From NCBI GenBank assembly GCA_036924285.1, contig JAYKYS010000005.1, forward strand, positions 5,456,001 through 5,520,000: DNA of 64,000 nt, given 5' to 3'. Numbering within the stretch: the stretch's first letter is position 1; each line of letters starts with the position of its first letter. The notes beneath the pieces were generated by a model that searched no databases, was not told where the DNA came from, and worked only from the letters and a program-made list of their open reading frames with translations. This DNA comes from Asterella californica. Taxonomy: Eukaryota > Streptophyta > Marchantiopsida > Marchantiales > Aytoniaceae. A program made the translations under genes and the position numbers. Below, one piece after another: positions 1-11,111 of the stretch.

Positions 1-89
1 ATTCTCCTATCTGTAGGAGAACCCTAAACCCTTTTTCAGAAACCACTCTCGTAGGACGGGATAGCGAGAGTGAATGATCTACTGCTACT

Positions 90-706
90 ATGATCCCGCT
101 TGAGCAGCCTGAGGGATCACAGGAGGCTGATGGAGAGGCTGCTCAAGATTCAGAAAGTAGTTACACTGTACATAGTTGGAAATTTGGTTTGATGACTTTC
201 AGTTCTGATGATTGGAGTGAGTTCACGCGGATAGAGGATTTGATTGAGAAGAGTAGAAGATAGATGGAGAGGTGTGCAACAAATCTGCGTTGTATAGGAG
301 TTCTGAAGGAAGATGAGACGATTTTTGGTGTTTATGAGGAGTTTGTAAGTGTACAGTCTTTTGTTCGTTGGCTGGATGATGTAGATAGGTTGATGGACCA
401 GATGGGAGGTAGGGTGGTGATCCCATCCATTCTCGTGAAGTCTATGAGGAGAATGGATGGAAGGATGTAGTCTGTTGGTGTGGCTTACATCAGGAAGCGG
501 AAGTACACGCCAAGTATAAAGCTGTAGCGAGGAAGGTGAGACATGTGGTGATCCAATTACCTGTTGATTCTCAGCAGCAGATGGAGTTAGCGGCTGCTGA
601 GCCTGTGCTTAGAGATCCTACACAGGTAGGACACAAGTTTACTCAAGAGACACTCGAGCAGCTCCAGATAGGAGGGGGTGGCTTCTTGATTGAAGAGGAG
701 AAATGA
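90..706 (+). pseudogene. Degraded polyprotein region upstream of the element A RT
   Basis: One frame can be read from an ATG at 90, is stopped by TAG at 261-263, and continues to a stop at 468-470. It is acidic at first and then reads as an ordinary globular protein. From about 540 a second frame, the one used by the downstream RT, is open up to TGA at 704-706, fifteen bases before the RT start given here. The stretch therefore looks like one former polyprotein (the linker before RT) broken by at least two nonsense codons and one frameshift. No CCHC knuckle or protease motif is visible, so which domain this was cannot be stated. Confidence 0.5.
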
Positions 707-718
707 GCTTTTGAACAG

Positions 719-2320
719 ATGATAGTTAGCCATGGTAAGGCATTTTCTTTCTCGGCTGAGGAGATAGGTTGTGTGGATCCTAGTGTGATAGCTCCGATGG
801 TTATCTTCACTGTTCCTCACCTACCTTGGGAATTGAAGCCGATTCTAGTCCCTCGTGCTTTACTACCGAAGGTCATTGAGTTGCTGAAGGAGAGGGTACG
901 AATGGGTATTCTTGAACCATCTATGGCTCCGTACTCTAGCCGATGGTTCACAGTACCTAAGAAGACAGGAGCACTGCGCTTCATCCAAGACTTGCAGCCT
1001 GCCAACAACATCACGATTCGAAATGTCGGGACAGGACCTGTGGTTCATGAAGTAGCTGAGGCGTTTGCTGGAAGGTCAATCTATTCTATTGGAGATCTGT
1101 TTTTAGGTTATGAACAGTTTCAGCTTGCTTTGGAGAGTAGAGACTTGACTACCATGCGTACACCTTTGGGATTGATGCGGATGTGTACTCTTCCTCAGGG
1201 TGCGACAAACTCAATAGCCCATATGCAAAATGCGATGCATAAGGTGTTACGAGAGTTTGTACATGAGGTCACTATCCCGTTTCTGGATGATATTCCCATG
1301 AAAGGCTGTCCGGTGGAAGACAAAGACGAAGCTGTGACTTCTGATGGATGCAAAAAGTTCGTTGCAGACCACATTCGGGATGTGGAGAAGATTCTGATGC
1401 GTTTGGAGGAGGTACACCTCACTCTATCAGGTACCAAATCTCGTTTTGGTATGTCAGAGATTGTGGTGGTGGGTCATTTGTGTGGTACTTTTGGGAGACG
1501 TCCGAACCCAGAGAAGGTAGATGCTATAGCAAGGATAGTTGACTGCACCAACATCACTAAGGTTCGACGGTTCTTGGGAGCTTGTGTGTTCTTTCGTGTG
1601 AGTATTCCTCATTATGCACACATTGCCGAGCCTCTTTATGCCCTTCTGAGAAAGGGAAGGAGGTTTACTTGGCGGCAAGAACATCATGAGACGAAGGAGC
1701 AGCTGAAGGAGATTCTGAAGTCTCCACCTATACTAAGGAGGCTTAGCTACAAGAGTGGGAGACCTGTGGTACTGACTGTTGATACGAGTCCAAAGGCGAT
1801 TGGATGGGCAGTTGGCCAAGAAGATGCAGAAGGTGTGCGGGTTGTTTCAAGGTTTGGAGCTCGGATCTTAACAGATAGACAACGTAACTATCCTCAAGTG
1901 AAGCGTGAGTTGTGGGGAGCTGTTACTGCTATGAAGGTAGATCGAGAGTTCTTGATAGGAGCTCGTGTGATACTAGAAACAGATTGTTTGTCTTTGTTGG
2001 GTATGATAGCAAACTGCATTACACCAGACATAGCAATGCTGCGATGGATTGTTTATGTCCGGAGTCTGAACCCTCAACTAAAGCATATAGCAGGGAAGGA
2101 CAATCCAGTTGCAGATATGCTGTCTAAGGCTCGCTATACAGATGAGGATGAGATGTTTGCAGAAGTGGAGAATGAAGAGAGCGGAGACGGTTGGTGCCAA
2201 GTTGGTCAGCAGACTTCAGACTTGGAACCACTGCCGTTCAATGAGGAGTTCTACTCAGAAAAGTTCCGCGATATTGGATTTTATCTGAGTTCGTTCAGGG
2301 CTGCGTGTCATTTTAGGTAG
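719..2320 (+). CDS. Reverse transcriptase-RNase H polyprotein part of element A (533 aa)
   Basis: The product would copy retrotransposon RNA into DNA in a cytoplasmic particle. The RT domain covers about residues 35-290. It shows the fingers motif WFTVPKK (76-82) followed by RFIQDLQP, then LPQGATNS (158-165), and the active-site box FLDD (188-191), which replaces the usual YxDD. RNase H follows: LTVDTSP supplies an Asp, RNYPQVKRELWG the Glu region, and LETDCLSL a further Asp, with a connection to the HIAGKDNPVADMLSKA tail. The ATG at 719 is only the first after an in-frame TGA at 704-706; the natural polyprotein surely began upstream. No integrase follows, because LTR-like sequence starts at the stop codon. 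The family has RT motifs like those of many algal, early land plant and fungal gypsy elements; host is not resolved. Confidence 0.85.
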   Translation: MIVSHGKAFSFSAEEIGCVDPSVIAPMVIFTVPHLPWELKPILVPRALLPKVIELLKERVRMGILEPSMAPYSSRWFTVPKKTGALRFIQDLQPANNITIRNVGTGPVVHEVAEAFAGRSIYSIGDLFLGYEQFQLALESRDLTTMRTPLGLMRMCTLPQGATNSIAHMQNAMHKVLREFVHEVTIPFLDDIPMKGCPVEDKDEAVTSDGCKKFVADHIRDVEKILMRLEEVHLTLSGTKSRFGMSEIVVVGHLCGTFGRRPNPEKVDAIARIVDCTNITKVRRFLGACVFFRVSIPHYAHIAEPLYALLRKGRRFTWRQEHHETKEQLKEILKSPPILRRLSYKSGRPVVLTVDTSPKAIGWAVGQEDAEGVRVVSRFGARILTDRQRNYPQVKRELWGAVTAMKVDREFLIGARVILETDCLSLLGMIANCITPDIAMLRWIVYVRSLNPQLKHIAGKDNPVADMLSKARYTDEDEMFAEVENEESGDGWCQVGQQTSDLEPLPFNEEFYSEKFRDIGFYLSSFRAACHFR

Positions 2321-2822
2321 TTTTAGTTTTACGCTGACATTCTAGGGGGCTTGACGTGGTAGCCTATGAGTGTAGATATGTCACTAGGTAGTTTAAGGCA
2401 CAAAATGACAACCAAATGGAGCTATGAACTCCCATTGGTCCATTTTTGTCTTTTGTAAAACTCTAAGTTTAGAAACAGAGCTCTAGAGTGGATTTCGAGC
2501 AATTGGTGAGGGTACTACGAAATCTGAGAGCACAAGGAGATAGAGCTCGTTGAGCCAAGCACTATCAGTGAAATTCTTGATCGATTTGGATCAATAAACA
2601 AGGAGTTATGCCCAATTGAAGTTCGGATTGTGCCAAAACTACATCACTTTTGTTGATTTTGCGGTTTTGAGTGCCAATTGCAGCAGAATTGAGGAAATCG
2701 CTTCAAACCTTCGTGGTTGCGTTCACTGTCAGCCGGGCTACGACTGTCAAAAAAGTTTCAAGTGATTTGAGTTACTGAGTAATTCAGGACGATCGCTGAA
2801 GTAGAGAGGGTCCGAAAAGCTC
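2305..2822 (+). repeat. Partial LTR of element A, direct repeat of 3785-4306
   Basis: From the last codons of the RT-RNase H frame onward this stretch matches 3785-4306 almost base for base, including the run CTAGGGGGCTTGACGTGGTAG. The match stops where G1 sequence begins. In the other copy about 330 bp of LTR precede the shared part, so A has lost the start of its 3' LTR, or the two belong to subfamilies with different ends. No gene is present. Confidence 0.75.
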
Positions 2823-2826
2823 TCAA

Positions 2827-3454
2827 GAAGACGAGGTACATGAGAGATCATGACGTGAAGTTCCTGGAAGCAGTATGCGCGGAAGGAGTGCATGTCAACT
2901 GGGGCACATTCTTCCACGTATATGTACATGTAGAGTTAGCATACTTAGGCACCCCGGCAGGAGGACACTTGACACCTTTTCTTTGCTACCTGTACGTGGC
3001 TAAGAGAGATCTGACCACAGATCAGTTGGTGAAGTATGGGCCAACAGGGCACCATGAGACGAAGGAGGAGACCTCGGAAGAAGACGATCGAGCAGCAGCC
3101 GTAACTTCCCCTCCCACTCTGATGCCGCAGCTGAGGCCCGACACTCATCAGAAGACACTTCTGGTGAGGGAAGACGACTCCAGTGGGTCGGAATACGCGA
3201 CACCACCTAGAAAAATGGGTCCTAAGAGCGTGCCTAGGAAGACCACCTCCTTCCTGATCATTCACTCTGGATCAGAGTCCGACTCACCGGAGGAGTTCTT
3301 GAGTACCTCAGCTGCGCAGAAGACTGCTTCTGCAACACCAGGGTGTCTTCTGAAGACTCCAGACGATGAAGGATGGATGGATACTCCTACTGCGATGCGA
3401 GGAAGCGCAGTAAAGAGGATCGCTCCTACCATGGGGAGAGATCTTCCACCCCGG
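2827..3454 (+). pseudogene. LTR-encoded protein of G1, fragment 1 (N-terminal and linker part)
   Basis: The frame aligns with the LTR gene seen intact in G3. It starts at the counterpart of RYLGDQDVEFLE and runs through the HLTPFLCYLYVA block into the Glu/Ser/Pro-rich linker with the repeated ATPPRKMGP-type segment. The match ends at CCGG (3451-3454), where a foreign LTR is inserted. The reading frame happens to run 30 bases into the insert before stopping. The N-terminal ~160 residues are missing. This copy is more diverged than G3 (for example a VHVNWGTFFHVYVHV segment), fitting an older insertion. Confidence 0.75.
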
Positions 3455-4827
3455 TGTCGCGCTACTTGGCGGCTACATGCTTGACTTCTACTCCGACGCT
3501 TAGGTTTGATAGTTCTAGAAGTTAGCTCATATTACTTCTAGTCCTTTATGTATATGTTTGACACCTTTGCATACAGTGTTAACACTATTTTGAGTCCTAG
3601 TAGGCTGATAGTATGTTAGTTATCTTGTTCAAGCATTTGTGCGCTTGTGCAAGTGACTTCTTACTTGTCTATGAGGTTCAATGTACATAACTTAGGGTTT
3701 CCATGCTGATAGGGGTTTGAGCTCATGGGTTGTACTTACTTGTCGCCCATGCACGCTTTCTAGCTAATTTAAGTTATTTTTCGGGGCTATGTGTCATTTT
3801 AGGTAGTTTAAGTTTTACGCTGGCACTCTAGGGGGCTTGACGTGGTAGCTTATGAGTGTAGATAAGTTACCAGGTAGTTTAAGGCACAAAAGGACAGTCA
3901 AGTGGAGCTATGAACTCTCATTGGTCCATTTTTGTCTTTTGTAAAACTCTAAGTTTAGAAACAGAGCTCTAGAGGAGAGTTCGAGCATTTGGTAAGGTAT
4001 CTTCGAAATCTGAGGGCACAGGAAGAGAGAGCTCGTCGTGCCAAGCACTGTCAGTGAAATTTTTGCTCGATTTGGATCAATAAACAAGGAGTTATGCCCA
4101 ATTGAAGTTCGGATTGTGCCAAAACTGCATCACTTTTGTTGATTTTGGGGTTTTCGGTGCCAATTGCAGCAGAATTGAGGAAATCACTTCAAAACTTCAT
4201 GGTTGCGTTCACTGTCAGGAGGGCAACGACTGTCCAAAAAGTTTCGTATCATTTGAGTAACTGAGTAATTCAGGGCGGCCGCTGAAGCAGAGGGGGTCTG
4301 AAAAGCTCTTAATCTAGAGCAGCGACTTTAGAGAAGGAGATCTGGAGTTCTCCAAACAATCAGGAGTCCCAACTTCACAGGGATGTTCAGCATCCTGTAG
4401 ACTTCAAATTCTGTGAGAAGATTTGAAATTCATCGAGCCAATTCTCTGTTCTATGTCTGAATAGCTGTCTAGGTATCAGAAATTGCCATAATTCTCTTAT
4501 TCAGAACTTTTCTGTCAACATCTCGGTGCTAGAATTCAATCTCAGGCTGAAACTTCATGTGTGTGTTCAGTAGTGCCTCATTTACATGTAGGGGAAGTTT
4601 AGAAGTCTAAACCTTCATAGTTTTCCTCTCTTTGAGTGTCAAAGTTCACCGCTTAAGCCTATTACTACCAGTGAGACCTAAATTTTGCTTTTTGAGCATA
4701 TCAGAGGATCCTACACTCCTGTGTGAGTGTTTATAGCTCCTGTTGTGACCTGAAAGCCAACCTCTTGAGTAAACAACCACAGCCAGAAGCTCGGCGCTTT
4801 CCTAGGTAGACGGATCACACTCCGACA
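3455..4827 (+). mobile_element. Solo-LTR-like insert of the element A family
   Basis: The insert begins TGTCG and ends CGACA, a perfect 5-bp terminal inversion. It is flanked by CCGG at 3451-3454 and 4828-4831 (five bases with one mismatch). Removing it rejoins the LTR gene of G1 at the codon where it was broken. The central part (3785-4306) matches the LTR-like end of element A at 2305-2822. No convincing gene lies inside. A solo LTR produced by LTR-LTR recombination is the simplest reading; orientation is taken from the match to A. Confidence 0.7.
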
Positions 4828-4831
4828 CCGG

Positions 4832-4930
4832 AAGATGAGAAGAGTAGCTTCTTCCCGTGTGCAGAAGCTAAAGACCATAGTGGTGGAAGAGGCATCCTTG
4901 CCTCTAGAAGACAAGGTCGACACCTCCGAT
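4832..4930 (+). pseudogene. LTR-encoded protein of G1, fragment 2
   Basis: Thirty-odd codons continue the frame broken at 3454: the RRVASSRVQK segment followed by VVEEASLPLEDKVDT, matching the same block in the other G-family LTRs. At about 4930 the match jumps to sequence near the LTR 3' part, so the coiled-coil region and the acidic tail are deleted in this copy. Confidence 0.75.
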
Positions 4931-5719
4931 CCAGGGAGCGATTTCTCCTTCCTGTTCTTGCGTTTCCTACCCTGCCATGTGAACTGTACGCACGTTTGTT
5001 GTCTTCCTCCCCAAACTATTACAAGCAGGGATGGCTTGTTAGTCAGGATCCGGTCTAGAAGCCTGTCGGAATCTTAATTTCTCCTTTTCATCTTGTTTTC
5101 TCTTGTTTGGATTTTCCCTTCGTCCCCATCTTCTCCCATCTTCCCCATCTTCTTACCTTCTTCTAGTGAGCTTCTAAGACTTCTATTGAGCTTCCGTGAA
5201 GGTGAATGTCGTCGTAGTGCTGCAGAAAGATCATTTCCGTAAGCAGAAGCCTAGGAAGGCTACAGGGGGCATACATCCTGTGATTAATCTAACCCGTTGG
5301 AATGAGAGAGAGAGCAAGGTGTAACAGCCGTTGCTAGTCGACTTCTGCGGAGGAGCAGTCTTCTGGAGGTATGAGAAGCCGAGTTGAACCCCCAGAAGCT
5401 GAGAATTGCTTCGGGAAGACGGTACTGAGAAGACCGGAAGAAGTGACCTGGAAGTAGGAAAGCGTCTTCCCGAACTTCTCTGTTAATAGTTGTGTGATAT
5501 TTTAGTTAGTAGTTGTTTGTTTAGGTCCAGAGCATCTTTTGGCGTGTCTGGAAGACGCGTGGTTTTGTGAGAAGATGATATTTCTAGACAAAACCTGTGT
5601 GTTTGTGTGTTTGAACAGATCTTAGAACTTAGAGCAGCGTTACTTGTGCAAATCCTCTGTGGGAACGAAATGGGCAAAAGGAGTAATCCTGCGACACTAC
5701 ATATAGTGAGCACCATTTT

Positions 5720-5738
5720 TGGCGCCGCTGCCGGAGAT
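5720..5738 (+). other. Primer-binding site of G1 (Asp tRNA type)
   Basis: TGGCGCCGCTGCCGGAGAT lies 18 bases after the LTR end. It matches, with one or two differences, the TGGCGCCGTTGCCGGGGAT form of plant Athila/Tat elements, which pairs with the 3' end of tRNA-Asp. From here to about 6006 is untranslated leader. Confidence 0.85.
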
Positions 5739-6006
5739 TTCATCTTAGTAACCTTTGTTCTAAGCTTCCTGGATCTGTGTGCTAGTAGTTAGTTTCATTT
5801 CGTACTAACTTCGATTGTAGTTGAATGTGTTGTGGAACTCTATCTTTCTAGAAGACAGGAACCGCAACCAGAAGCTGATGAGATACATCAGGGAGAACTG
5901 GAAGAAGCCGCTTCTCCGCTTCCAAGAGTTTCTTGGAAGACTTGATCTTGGAAGACTGCAGTGAGTACAACAGGTAGCAGGAGAAGAAGACGTTCCGAAC
6001 CTGTGA

Positions 6007-8452
6007 TTGGTTGTTCAGTCATTCGGTCTGCCAGATCTAGTGCTAGAAGAAGAGGGACATCTCTTCTCAACACTCTGGTGGATGCCTCCGACCAGAGGAA
6101 GAAGCAGAAGACGCACGGATACAGATCCTGAGTGGGTACATTCATCCCCGCGAACCGCTTCTAGAGAGCGGCGGATATCCCTAGGACACCAAAGGAAAGA
6201 AGAAGAGCTCAGGAAGATCCGATCAGTAGAGTTGGAAGAACCTTCCATCTCGAGCATAATCTTTGGAGAAGACAGAAGCCAACTGGGTGATCTCGTGTAT
6301 AAAGTAGATTTTGGTACTGGTTACTCGGAAGACGTCTTCCCAAGTGCGGAAGAAGCTTCTCAAGGTGAAGAAAGACTAGAGGAGATCGTTCCAGACGTCT
6401 CAGAAGACGACAGTGACAGTAGCTCTGACTCATGAGACGACCTTCGTGATTCAGACAGGCCTGGACCTTCGAGAAGACCATCTCCACCACCTGGACCTGA
6501 GGGAGGAAGAAGTTGGCAGTCGCACCAGCCGGCAGTCGACATGGCTTCTCACACTCGGTAGAAGTACCATCCGTACGACGATGATGCTGACATGGACGAC
6601 TTCATCACGATGTTCGAGACCATCTCTCGCTCAAACAAGGAAGACTCAGATGTCGACAGGCTCCGTGTATTTCCTAGTTTGATCGTAGGGAAGGGAAGGA
6701 AATGGATGAGTAAAATGTTGGATGATGGGTTAGTAATGGCTGCTTGAGCTACTCTGAAGGCAGCTTTTCTGAAGAGGTTCAGAGGAGTGGGTTATGATCA
6801 GATGACCCTCATAGAACTTCAAAGGCTCGAACGGAAGAAGAAAGAGACACTGTGGGATTACACCGAGAGGTTTGAAGACCTCCTGGATCACATCCCTCAG
6901 AACCAAGGAAGACTCGATTATTGTGCCCAGCAAGCCGTGGACTGGTACTTGGGAGGATTGTCTCAAGATATGGAGTTGTACTGCAGAAGAGGAGGAGGTG
7001 ATGATTTAGTAGAAATACAGAAGCATGCCGAGCAGTATGAAACCTCGAGCATCACTCGGAATATGACGAAAGACAGAGGGAAGACCTCAAAGAAGTCCAA
7101 GAAGTCGAAGACGTCTTCTAGGAAGTCCAAGAGGAAGTCCAAGACCACTGAAACTGATAACAGTGATTCGGAAGTATCCTCTACTTCTGAAGAGTCTACG
7201 GTCGAAAGTTCAGAATCCGAATCTGAACAAGAGAAGAAGACACGGAAGAAGAAGAAGGAGAAGACACGATCAAGGGAGGATTGTGCAGAGATGCCTCAGA
7301 CTCAGATCATTCAGTCTGCCCCTGATCCCCGTATCGATGAAGTTCTGAAGCAGTTTGCCGACCTGAAAGTTCATCTTCTGAACCAGAAGAACAAGCGGAA
7401 GCAACCTACGGCTTCCCGGCCAAACCTTTGGTGCAATCTTTGTAACTCTTCCGGGCACACCAGAGATCAGTGTACGCAAGACCAAGCTGTCAAATGAGCG
7501 GGCTGGGAAGAAGACGATGAGAGATATCTACACAATCCCAGTGAGAAAACCTGCTATAAGATCGAGACGATACAACCTTTCACTCCTACTCCTCCCGCCC
7601 AATATAATCGTTATGTACCTAAGGATAGAGCTAGTAATGTACAGACCAGGACGCCCTGACAACCTTCTTCATCACAACGACCTCTAAACCCTCTTCCTGG
7701 AGCGTGCAATAATTGTGGAGAGACAGGACACTGGTGGTCCACCCGTCCTCATCCGAGAAGACAGACTGGGCAAGTGCCCTTGTGTGAAAACTGTAAGGAA
7801 GCAAATCATTTCACAGGAAATTGTCCTCAGACCTTACGGCCACGGCAAATGGTTAGATTTGCAGAGACCACGCCTCCTGCAGAAGCTGCATCAGCTTCTA
7901 AACTCGAGTTAGCAGTGATACAGCACATCACGGTAGAAGAAGAAGATCCTGGGGATTGTACGGATTGTCTCCATATCGAGGAAGACGAACCAGACCCCAG
8001 GAAGCGTGAAGAAAAGGAACCTCAGCTGCAGAAGACGACTGCAGCTCAGAAGACGAAGTCACTTGAGGCAGCTTCCTCTTTCACTTTGGAGGATGACACT
8101 GTTTGGAGCCCTTGCTCGGATTCAGACAGTTGGTCTCCAGAAGAAGTCTTGGATGAAGCGGTGTTCAAGGTAAGTACCAGAAGCAAAGGGAAGTCAGAAT
8201 CCCGTCAGAAAGAGATCAAGAAGAAGAAGCAGCGAAAGGAGAGGTCATCTTTCCCTGAGCGGCCTTCTTCTCCTACTTACGACCGAGAAGATCAGAAGTA
8301 CTTTGCTCCTGACATTAGACAAGAAGTTGAAGCGATCATGCAAGAAGAGCTGGAGAAGCGACGGAAGATAGTACAGCAGCTTCTTCCACCGACTACGGCA
8401 GCCCCTGTCTCACGGGAACAGCCTCCAGTTGAGGAAAGACACCATTCTGATC
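6007..8452 (+). pseudogene. Gag and N-terminal protease-linker polyprotein of G1
   Basis: A single reading frame runs from 6007 to the T insertion with no frameshift, broken only by stops at 6433 (TGA), 6559 (TAG), 6745 (TGA), 7495 (TGA) and 7657 (TGA). Comparison with G3 shows Gln or Trp at four of these; 6433 corresponds to Glu. The product would be the particle-forming Gag: an acidic/serine N-terminus, a retrotransposon-gag core (about 6600-7060, with LERKKKETLWDYTERFE), a lysine/serine-rich stretch, then CCHC knuckles. The first (WCNLCNSSGHTRDQC) and third (CENCKEANHFTGNC) are complete; the second (CNNCGETGHWWSTR) has lost its last Cys. The true start is unclear: the frame opens on a non-ATG codon at 6007, and the first shared Met is near 6082. 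It ends exactly at the GATC target of element T and resumes at 20804. Confidence 0.85.
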
Positions 8453-9373
8453 TGTAAACCCTCCGCGGTCCTATCGATCAACTACCCCCCCCCCCCCCGA
8501 ACTCTCAACCTCCACGATCGTCATCCACGAATTTGCAACATGTCGGGCCTGTCTCTCACTCAGGGGTCACCTCTGATGGCTTTGATGGAAGCACACCATG
8601 AACTTGAAGGGAAAATGCTGAGTTCACTCATTCATACACTCACAAACTTATCAACTAAAAACCTCCTTAAACACATCAACTAAAATCCTCCATTCTAACG
8701 ACGTCTCTCAAGTTCTCACATGCTAAAAATATCCCACATTCTCTATATTACTCAAGTTGTCATTACGACAATGTGAAAACAAGGATGAGGAGCTCTTCTC
8801 TACTCCTCTATTTATACATTCTAGGTTTTTACTTTGGTACCCCCGGTAACTCAGCCGTAACTACTTTTACCAGGTTTTACTAAGATATTACTTAAGATAA
8901 AAGCATTAATCACATGGGCTTCTTACCTTTTCACATGGGCTTATTCCTTCAAAGTCAACAACTTCTAGAAGGATTCTGGAATATTCTCAAGGAATCTCGA
9001 ATTTCCACCCCCCCTCTACACTAGGACCTACTAAAAAGGAAACATGTGGAATCTCTTCTTGTTTTTAATGTCCACAAAGTCCACAACTTTAATCCAACCA
9101 CTAATATCAAGTCAAAAGGGAAATAAGGGATACTTTCCACCTCCTTTCTACCTTTTAGACAAGAGGACAAGATAGTAGTGCTCACTCTTTAGCAAATATC
9201 TGAATTCCGCCAAAAGTACAGCTAAGTTTAACCATAACTAACTTTTAGCTAGTCATGACTAACTTGATACCTCCTTAAAGTACTTTGGCAGCAAATAAAC
9301 ATTCTCAACACTTAGTTATAACTAAACACCTTACTAATAGACAAACTTCCTTTGTGTAACATAGGTCGTTACA
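8453..9373 (-). repeat. 3' LTR of element T (921 bp)
   Basis: It reads TGTAAACCC... to ...GGTCGTTACA on the plus strand and is nearly identical to 19889-20803. A poly-C run near 8485-8499 differs in length from the other copy, as expected for a homopolymer. A short plus-strand frame shared by both LTRs has no recognisable product. Confidence 0.9.
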
Positions 9374-9390
9374 TTTTACCCCCGGACTAA
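9374..9390 (-). other. Polypurine tract of element T
   Basis: Read on the minus strand, a purine run with TCCGGGGGTAAAA abuts the 3' LTR start. This is the usual position and composition of the plus-strand primer in LTR retrotransposons. Confidence 0.7.
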
Positions 9391-11111
9391 ATTTTCGCTC
9401 CGTCCTCGGAGTGAAGAGAGAACTTTCGTCGATGAAACAACTTCAACTTGTCATGATTTACTCGATCAAATCTCCTTCCTCCCAGCTCCTGAAGGTCATA
9501 TGTGAAGTTGCTCCACACCTTATCTACAACAAAAGGACCAAAATATCTCGGAAGAAACTTCTTCCTAGCCCTCTTGAATCTGATAGCATCATACAACATA
9601 ACCTAATCTCCGACTTGAAAAGGTTTTACCTCTCTCTTGCCCAACCGTTTGTCGTAACTCTTCTTTTGATACGCCTGAGCTCGTTCCATCCGGATCAATT
9701 CTACCGCTCGGGTCTCTTCCAACTCCATGAGTTGCTCCCTTCTTGATCTGACCACGTCTTCTCCTCTCGACCTCTTCAACTTTCGTTGAATAGTTTGAAA
9801 AGTATCCAATTCGAATTGGATCGGCAACTTGGACTCCACTCCATAAACCAGTCGAAATGGGGAGTACCCAGTAGAAGTCTTTGTTGTCGTTCGGTACTCC
9901 CATAAGATGGCATGTAACCTCTTATCCCAAGTATGTTTCGCAGTCTCAACACCAGCATCTTTGGCGAGCATCATACAAAGTGTAAGATTGGTCTTCTCCG
10001 CAAGATCATTGGCATTTGGTTTGTATGAGGTCGTTACTCGTGCCTTGATAGAAAAGTGTTGTAGCATAGCAGTAGTCATGCTCCCTACAAACTCTCCTCC
10101 TCTTTCCGAGACCAACTCTAACGGACATCCAAATCTTGTGATGATCCTCTCCCATAAAAATCTACCGACTTCTGTTTCATTAGTCTCTCTCAAAGGTCTA
10201 GCCTCTACCCACTTGGTACAATAGTCAGTGACGACTACAATGTATCTATTGCCTCGAGGTGTCTTATTAAGAGGACCTACAAAGTCAATACCCCACTTCT
10301 CAAATGGTCCTAATATTGGAATTGATCTTAACGGAGGTGTTCTAGTAGACTTCAGAGCAAATGCTTGACATACGTCGCAAGTTTTGCAATAGTCTAAACA
10401 CTCCTTGAAAATCCCTCTCCAGTGATAACCCGCATCCAAAATCTTGAAGGCTGTTATCTTACCAGCAAAGTGACCTCCGCAAACAGTTCCGTCGTGAAAC
10501 TCGTGCATTAGCTTCAATGCCTCCTTCTGACCAACTGCTCTCCTTAGTAACCCATCTGCTCCTTGATGAAACAGAATTCCCTCCACCATGGTGTAAGGTT
10601 TGCATCTCTTGATCAACGCATTACGTTCTCGAGTATGTATACCTTCTGGAAAAGAGCCATCTGCAAGGAAACTCCAAATTTCCTTGTACTCGTCCGGTAT
10701 CTCCTCAATGCTTGTGATGGTCATCAAATGTTCGTCTGAAAATGAATCATCAAACGGTTCTTCTCCCTCATCATCATAAGCCCTCGACAAAAGATCAGCA
10801 TTCACATGCTTTTTCCCTGGTCTATCTTCGATCACGTAATCGTATTATGTTAGAAGGATCTTCCAACGAGCAATACGACCTTCGGCGTTAGGCTTATTAA
10901 CGATATACTTTTAAAGTCTTGTGATCTGTGACTATGGAAAATTTCCCTCCTAGCAAATAATGTCAGAATTTCTTCAATCCAAAGATCACCGTTAATCCTT
11001 CTCGTTCAATCACGGAGTAATTCTTCTCCGCTGGCACCATCTGCCTACTAGCATAAGCTATAGGATGATCATGCCCATCTTCATCTAACTGACTTAATGT
11101 ACACCCGATAG
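9387..11111 (-). pseudogene. RNase H and integrase part of the element T polyprotein
   Basis: RNase H (about 11110-10840) has the catalytic-type block ILYTDAS and the AEKNYSVIERE segment. It is out of frame with RT because of a one-base loss near 11158, and has a TGA where FRHYL is expected. From 10835 to 9603 a long open frame covers the end of RNase H (GKKHVNADLLSR) and integrase. The zinc part has EFHDG, GGHF and CKTCDVC; the core has WGIDFVGP and a Glu in DLAEKTN. The expected second catalytic Asp is replaced: LVSERGGEF is read where SDRG is usual. The C-terminus (9599-9387) holds the FLPRYFGPFVV block. A small frame break at about 9600 separates it. Integration by this copy is unlikely. 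Confidence 0.85.

Larger units (their letters stand above)
1..2826 (+). mobile_element. Element A: 3' part of a Ty3/gypsy-like retrotransposon
   Basis: The fragment enters from the left edge of the window. It holds a degraded upstream coding stretch (about 90-706), an open RT-RNase H frame (719-2320) and about 520 bp of LTR-like sequence (2305-2822). That last part repeats inside the solo-LTR-like insert at 3455-4827. At about 2822-2827 the sequence switches abruptly to the LTR reading frame of element G1, so the 3' end of A is missing. GAAGAC hexamers, so common in the G family, are rare here, which supports a separate family. The family is seen from the RT motifs; how A came to abut G1 is inference (truncation or deletion). 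Confidence 0.8.
2827..5701 (+). repeat. 5' LTR remnant of G1
   Basis: The end is exact: ...GCGACACTACA at 5701, 18 bases before the PBS. Compared with the intact LTRs of G3, the first ~2.47 kb are absent. A 1373-bp insert occupies 3455-4827, and a deletion near 4930 joins the middle of the LTR gene to a point close to the LTR 3' part, removing about 2 kb (the coiled-coil region). From about 4950 to 5701 it matches 50390-51178 closely. Confidence 0.8.

Noticed and set aside
3455..3484. Extension of the G1 LTR gene into the insert
   Set aside because: The frame happens to stay open for ten codons past the CCGG junction; sequence there belongs to the foreign LTR.
8485..8499. Poly-C run as a functional tract
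   Set aside because: Length differs between the two LTRs and no purine-tract position applies; ordinary homopolymer.
8429..8683. An 84-codon plus-strand frame in the element T LTR, also at 19862-20113
   Set aside because: Shared only because the LTRs are duplicates; runs through the poly-C tract and has no recognisable product.
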